A stretch of 64,000 nt of DNA from Cinclus cinclus (taxonomy: Eukaryota > Chordata > Aves > Passeriformes > Cinclidae). The stretch spans positions 9,378,148 to 9,442,147 of the forward strand of contig NC_085067.1 in assembly GCF_963662255.1 (NCBI RefSeq). Reading direction: 5' to 3'. Of the stretch, positions 61,730 through 64,000 are shown piece by piece (the stretch's first letter is position 1; each line of letters starts with the position of its first letter). The position numbers and the translations under genes are program-made. The notes under the pieces are model-generated. The model made no database searches, was not told the origin of the DNA, and was given only the letters and a program-made list of their open reading frames with translations.

Positions 61730-61870
61730 TAAGGAGTAATGAAATCTAAAGGGGATTTAAAGTGACTCATCGATGGCTGCTAATTTGTTACTCCTCCTTG
61801 TAAAACACAACCAAGGTGCATACATAGGACATGTTAAAACAATTATATTAATCATGTTTCCCTACCAATA
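61730..61870. promoter_or_regulatory. Candidate conserved non-coding element with AP-1 site
   Basis: A perfect TGACTCA (AP-1) at 61763-61769 overlaps ATCGAT at 61769-61774, followed by GCTAATTTG and, further on, TATATTAATC near 61846-61855. Repeat-free. Weak, motif-based call. Confidence 0.27.
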
Positions 61871-62639
61871 AAGAAAAGCAACTGTTTACTCCTAGCACCT
61901 CCTTAAGTACTCCAAAGCTACTGATTTGTTAAGCTGGTATTCTTCTCATGGGCAGACCCAGCTTTCTGGAGCCACCGGAATTTTTCCATGGCCAGTGATC
62001 AAGGACTAAAAGAAACAAAACAAAAATCCACTTAAAATACTTCAGAAAAATGGACTCAGTATGTTTGTGTTTGGATTTGTTTGAGTCAGAAAACAGTTTA
62101 ATGGGCATTCAGGGAAAGCAGGCGTCATCCAGTTTATATAGAAGGGAGCACAACACAAATAGAGAGGAAAGATGAAGTGTAGGGGAAGGGAACAAAGTCT
62201 TGTTTTACAGAGGAAGGATCCAGCACAGAAAGGGAGGAAGGGGGATTTGCCCAAAGTCGCTGAAGTGTTTTGGCCAGGAATGAAATCCGTGGTTTTAATA
62301 ATGCCATGGCCTTAGGCCATAAGTGTGGGACCGTCAGGTCTGTGCTGGCTGGACACAGAGCTCAGATACTTCTCCACTTGTAAAGAGTCGCCTGAGAAGC
62401 AAAATCTGGCCATAATACAAATGGAATTTTCTTTTATTGTATATCTTACATTTTCATCTGAAATGATGCCCTGAAGCTACAATTATGCTTTATAATAAAT
62501 GCTATACAGAGATGTCCCTGTTGGGTTTAAGGATGAAGCTAATTTCTATATTAGTTAAAAGCTGGCACCTCCAAATCTGAGTCAGATGTAGTAAAATAAA
62601 TCGGAGAAAAAACTTATCAAAGCTTGATTTCCCATAGAG
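61871..62639. other. Unique non-coding sequence, no gene seen
   Basis: Short chance open frames only (up to 70 codons, apart from one continuing into the next block). No repeats of note. Confidence 0.5.
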
Positions 62640-62840
62640 AGTTAATTGAAACCTTTGATTGATGCTTTTTCTCTTGAGTTGTTCTAACATTTCTCTGGTG
62701 TGTGCGTTTTCTGGGCGGGAGCGAGGTGTGATCACACGCTGCAGCCTTTCCTTCAGATTCATCGGGGCTCTGCACCAACTGGCCGCCTTTTGCAGAAAAC
62801 TCACATGAGCTTAATTAGCTTTGAAATCTCTTGTCAAATG
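62640..62840. promoter_or_regulatory. Candidate enhancer: TCF/LEF, PBX and T-box-type words
   Basis: CTTTGAT (TCF/LEF type) at 62653-62659 overlaps TGATTGAT (PBX type) at 62656-62663. A perfect 12-bp palindrome, GTGTGATCACAC (62726-62737), contains the T-box half-site AGGTGTGA (62724-62731) with its mirror. CTTAATTAGC lies near 62810-62819. The block is richer in CpG than its surroundings. The factor names rest on known consensus motifs; binding and conservation are untested. Confidence 0.35.
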
Positions 62841-64000
62841 TGGGTGAAATTGGCCAATGAGTTCAAAAATTTTGAGAAGGTTGAACAGAGAGGGAAACTC
62901 AGGGACTGGTGGCACAAGCTGTGTTTTTGGGGGGAGCATGAGCGAGGGAGGCTCTGCGAGGGTTTTGTGTGTGGTGTAATGATGCCAACAGACAGAGATG
63001 AGATATCACAAAACTCAACTTGACATGTTGACTCAAAAGATGACACTTACACTGTTTATTCCAACTGCCTAAGCAGAGAAAAATAAAAATCTGGGTTCTG
63101 CTTCCTTTACCCACACAAGTACTTGCATTGCTCTGGCATAGTTGGTAATTGCTCTTTAGCATCTCACTCCCTTCTTAGACAGGTGCTCTTTCAGTGAGGA
63201 GAGGTAACAAGTACTGTCTGAGTTAAAATTATTTGTAATATATATGTGAGATACATGAAAGGACACTGTCCTACGCTCCCGTGGCTTTCTAAGCATAGAG
63301 CTCTGGTGACATCGGGACTGTTCTTCAATTTCCTTGTCTAAACATGCCACTTGGCAAACACATGACATGCATAAGAATTAGCAATTCGCACAATCTAAAG
63401 AGAATTATCTGTTTGTCTCTAGGCGATTCACAAAAATATGCCCATAGCAATTTCAGGCATTATAAATCCATCCAGGTTGGTTCTGACCATGTTGCAGAAG
63501 TAATTTCGACTGGCACATCAGATGAAAGAACAGATTTGAAAACAGTACCGTGCATGGCCCTGAAGGTTTTATCTTGGCTAATATTCCAGGCACCTTATGG
63601 CACTACTTTGGGTTTCTGTGAAGACTCCAAATAAAGTGTCTGTAGCCTGATGAAAGATTTAACACATTTTTTTCCTGAACAAGCTTTGTAAATGTTATGC
63701 TAAAGATAAAGAATATACTCGCTGATGGGAAGCAGCTTATTTTTCAGTGTACTCTTCACTAAAAGCACCCTTTGCACTCACAGCTTCTGCATTTCCAATG
63801 TATTTCCTCCACTTTGTGCAGCAGTGGAGGTTCTGTAACAATGACAGTGGAGGGTGCAAATCTGGGATTTCATTTCCGCTTTTAAATAATGCCCATGGAA
63901 ATTCTGTCATTTACCTTTTAGCAAGATATCTTTGTGGTTCCTGAGAGAAACAGCCAGAACAAATATGCCCACTGAGAGGACTGCATGAGGGTCAGTCAGA
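62841..64000. other. Unique non-coding sequence to window end
   Basis: Open frames reach 96 codons and are not recognisable. No repeats or RNA genes were seen. Confidence 0.5.

Overview
The window looks like avian nuclear DNA, probably intergenic or deep intronic. It holds three truncated copies of a CR1 (chicken repeat 1) non-LTR retrotransposon, the typical interspersed repeat of birds and other sauropsids. There are short microsatellites, poly-A/T runs and long stretches of unique AT-leaning sequence. There is no sign of bacterial, phage or organellar organisation: no operon-like packing, no rRNA or tRNA, no dense coding. Family assignment rests on recall of the CR1 3' consensus; species cannot be told from the sequence alone.

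No functional protein-coding gene could be supported. The longest open frames (178, 163, 148 and 146 codons) are what chance or repeats produce in 64 kb, and none resembles a protein family I recognise. The only recognisable protein remnants are broken pieces of the CR1 ORF2 C-terminal tail. Two weak exon-like signals (32512-32703 and 60975-61004) are given as candidates only.

Layout: 1-5.9 kb is unique sequence with a purine-rich tract and two TAAT-rich blocks. A CR1 fragment (minus) lies at 5.92-6.13 kb. 6.1-13.1 kb is plain unique sequence. A 10-bp minisatellite with higher-order structure lies at 13.09-13.34 kb. 14-35 kb is a long run of unique DNA with several blocks that look like conserved non-coding elements (dense homeodomain-type TAAT cores, low repeat content). 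35-39 kb holds microsatellites and a plus-strand CR1. 39-52 kb is unique with more TAAT-rich blocks. CpG-rich patches lie near 46.7 kb and 52.8 kb. A minus-strand CR1 lies at 55.7-56.0 kb, and 56-64 kb is unique with two more candidate regulatory blocks.

The best reading is a gene-poor interval (gene desert or large intron) whose likely function, if any, is long-range regulation. This is inference: conservation cannot be measured here, and the candidate regulatory blocks were picked by composition and motif density.
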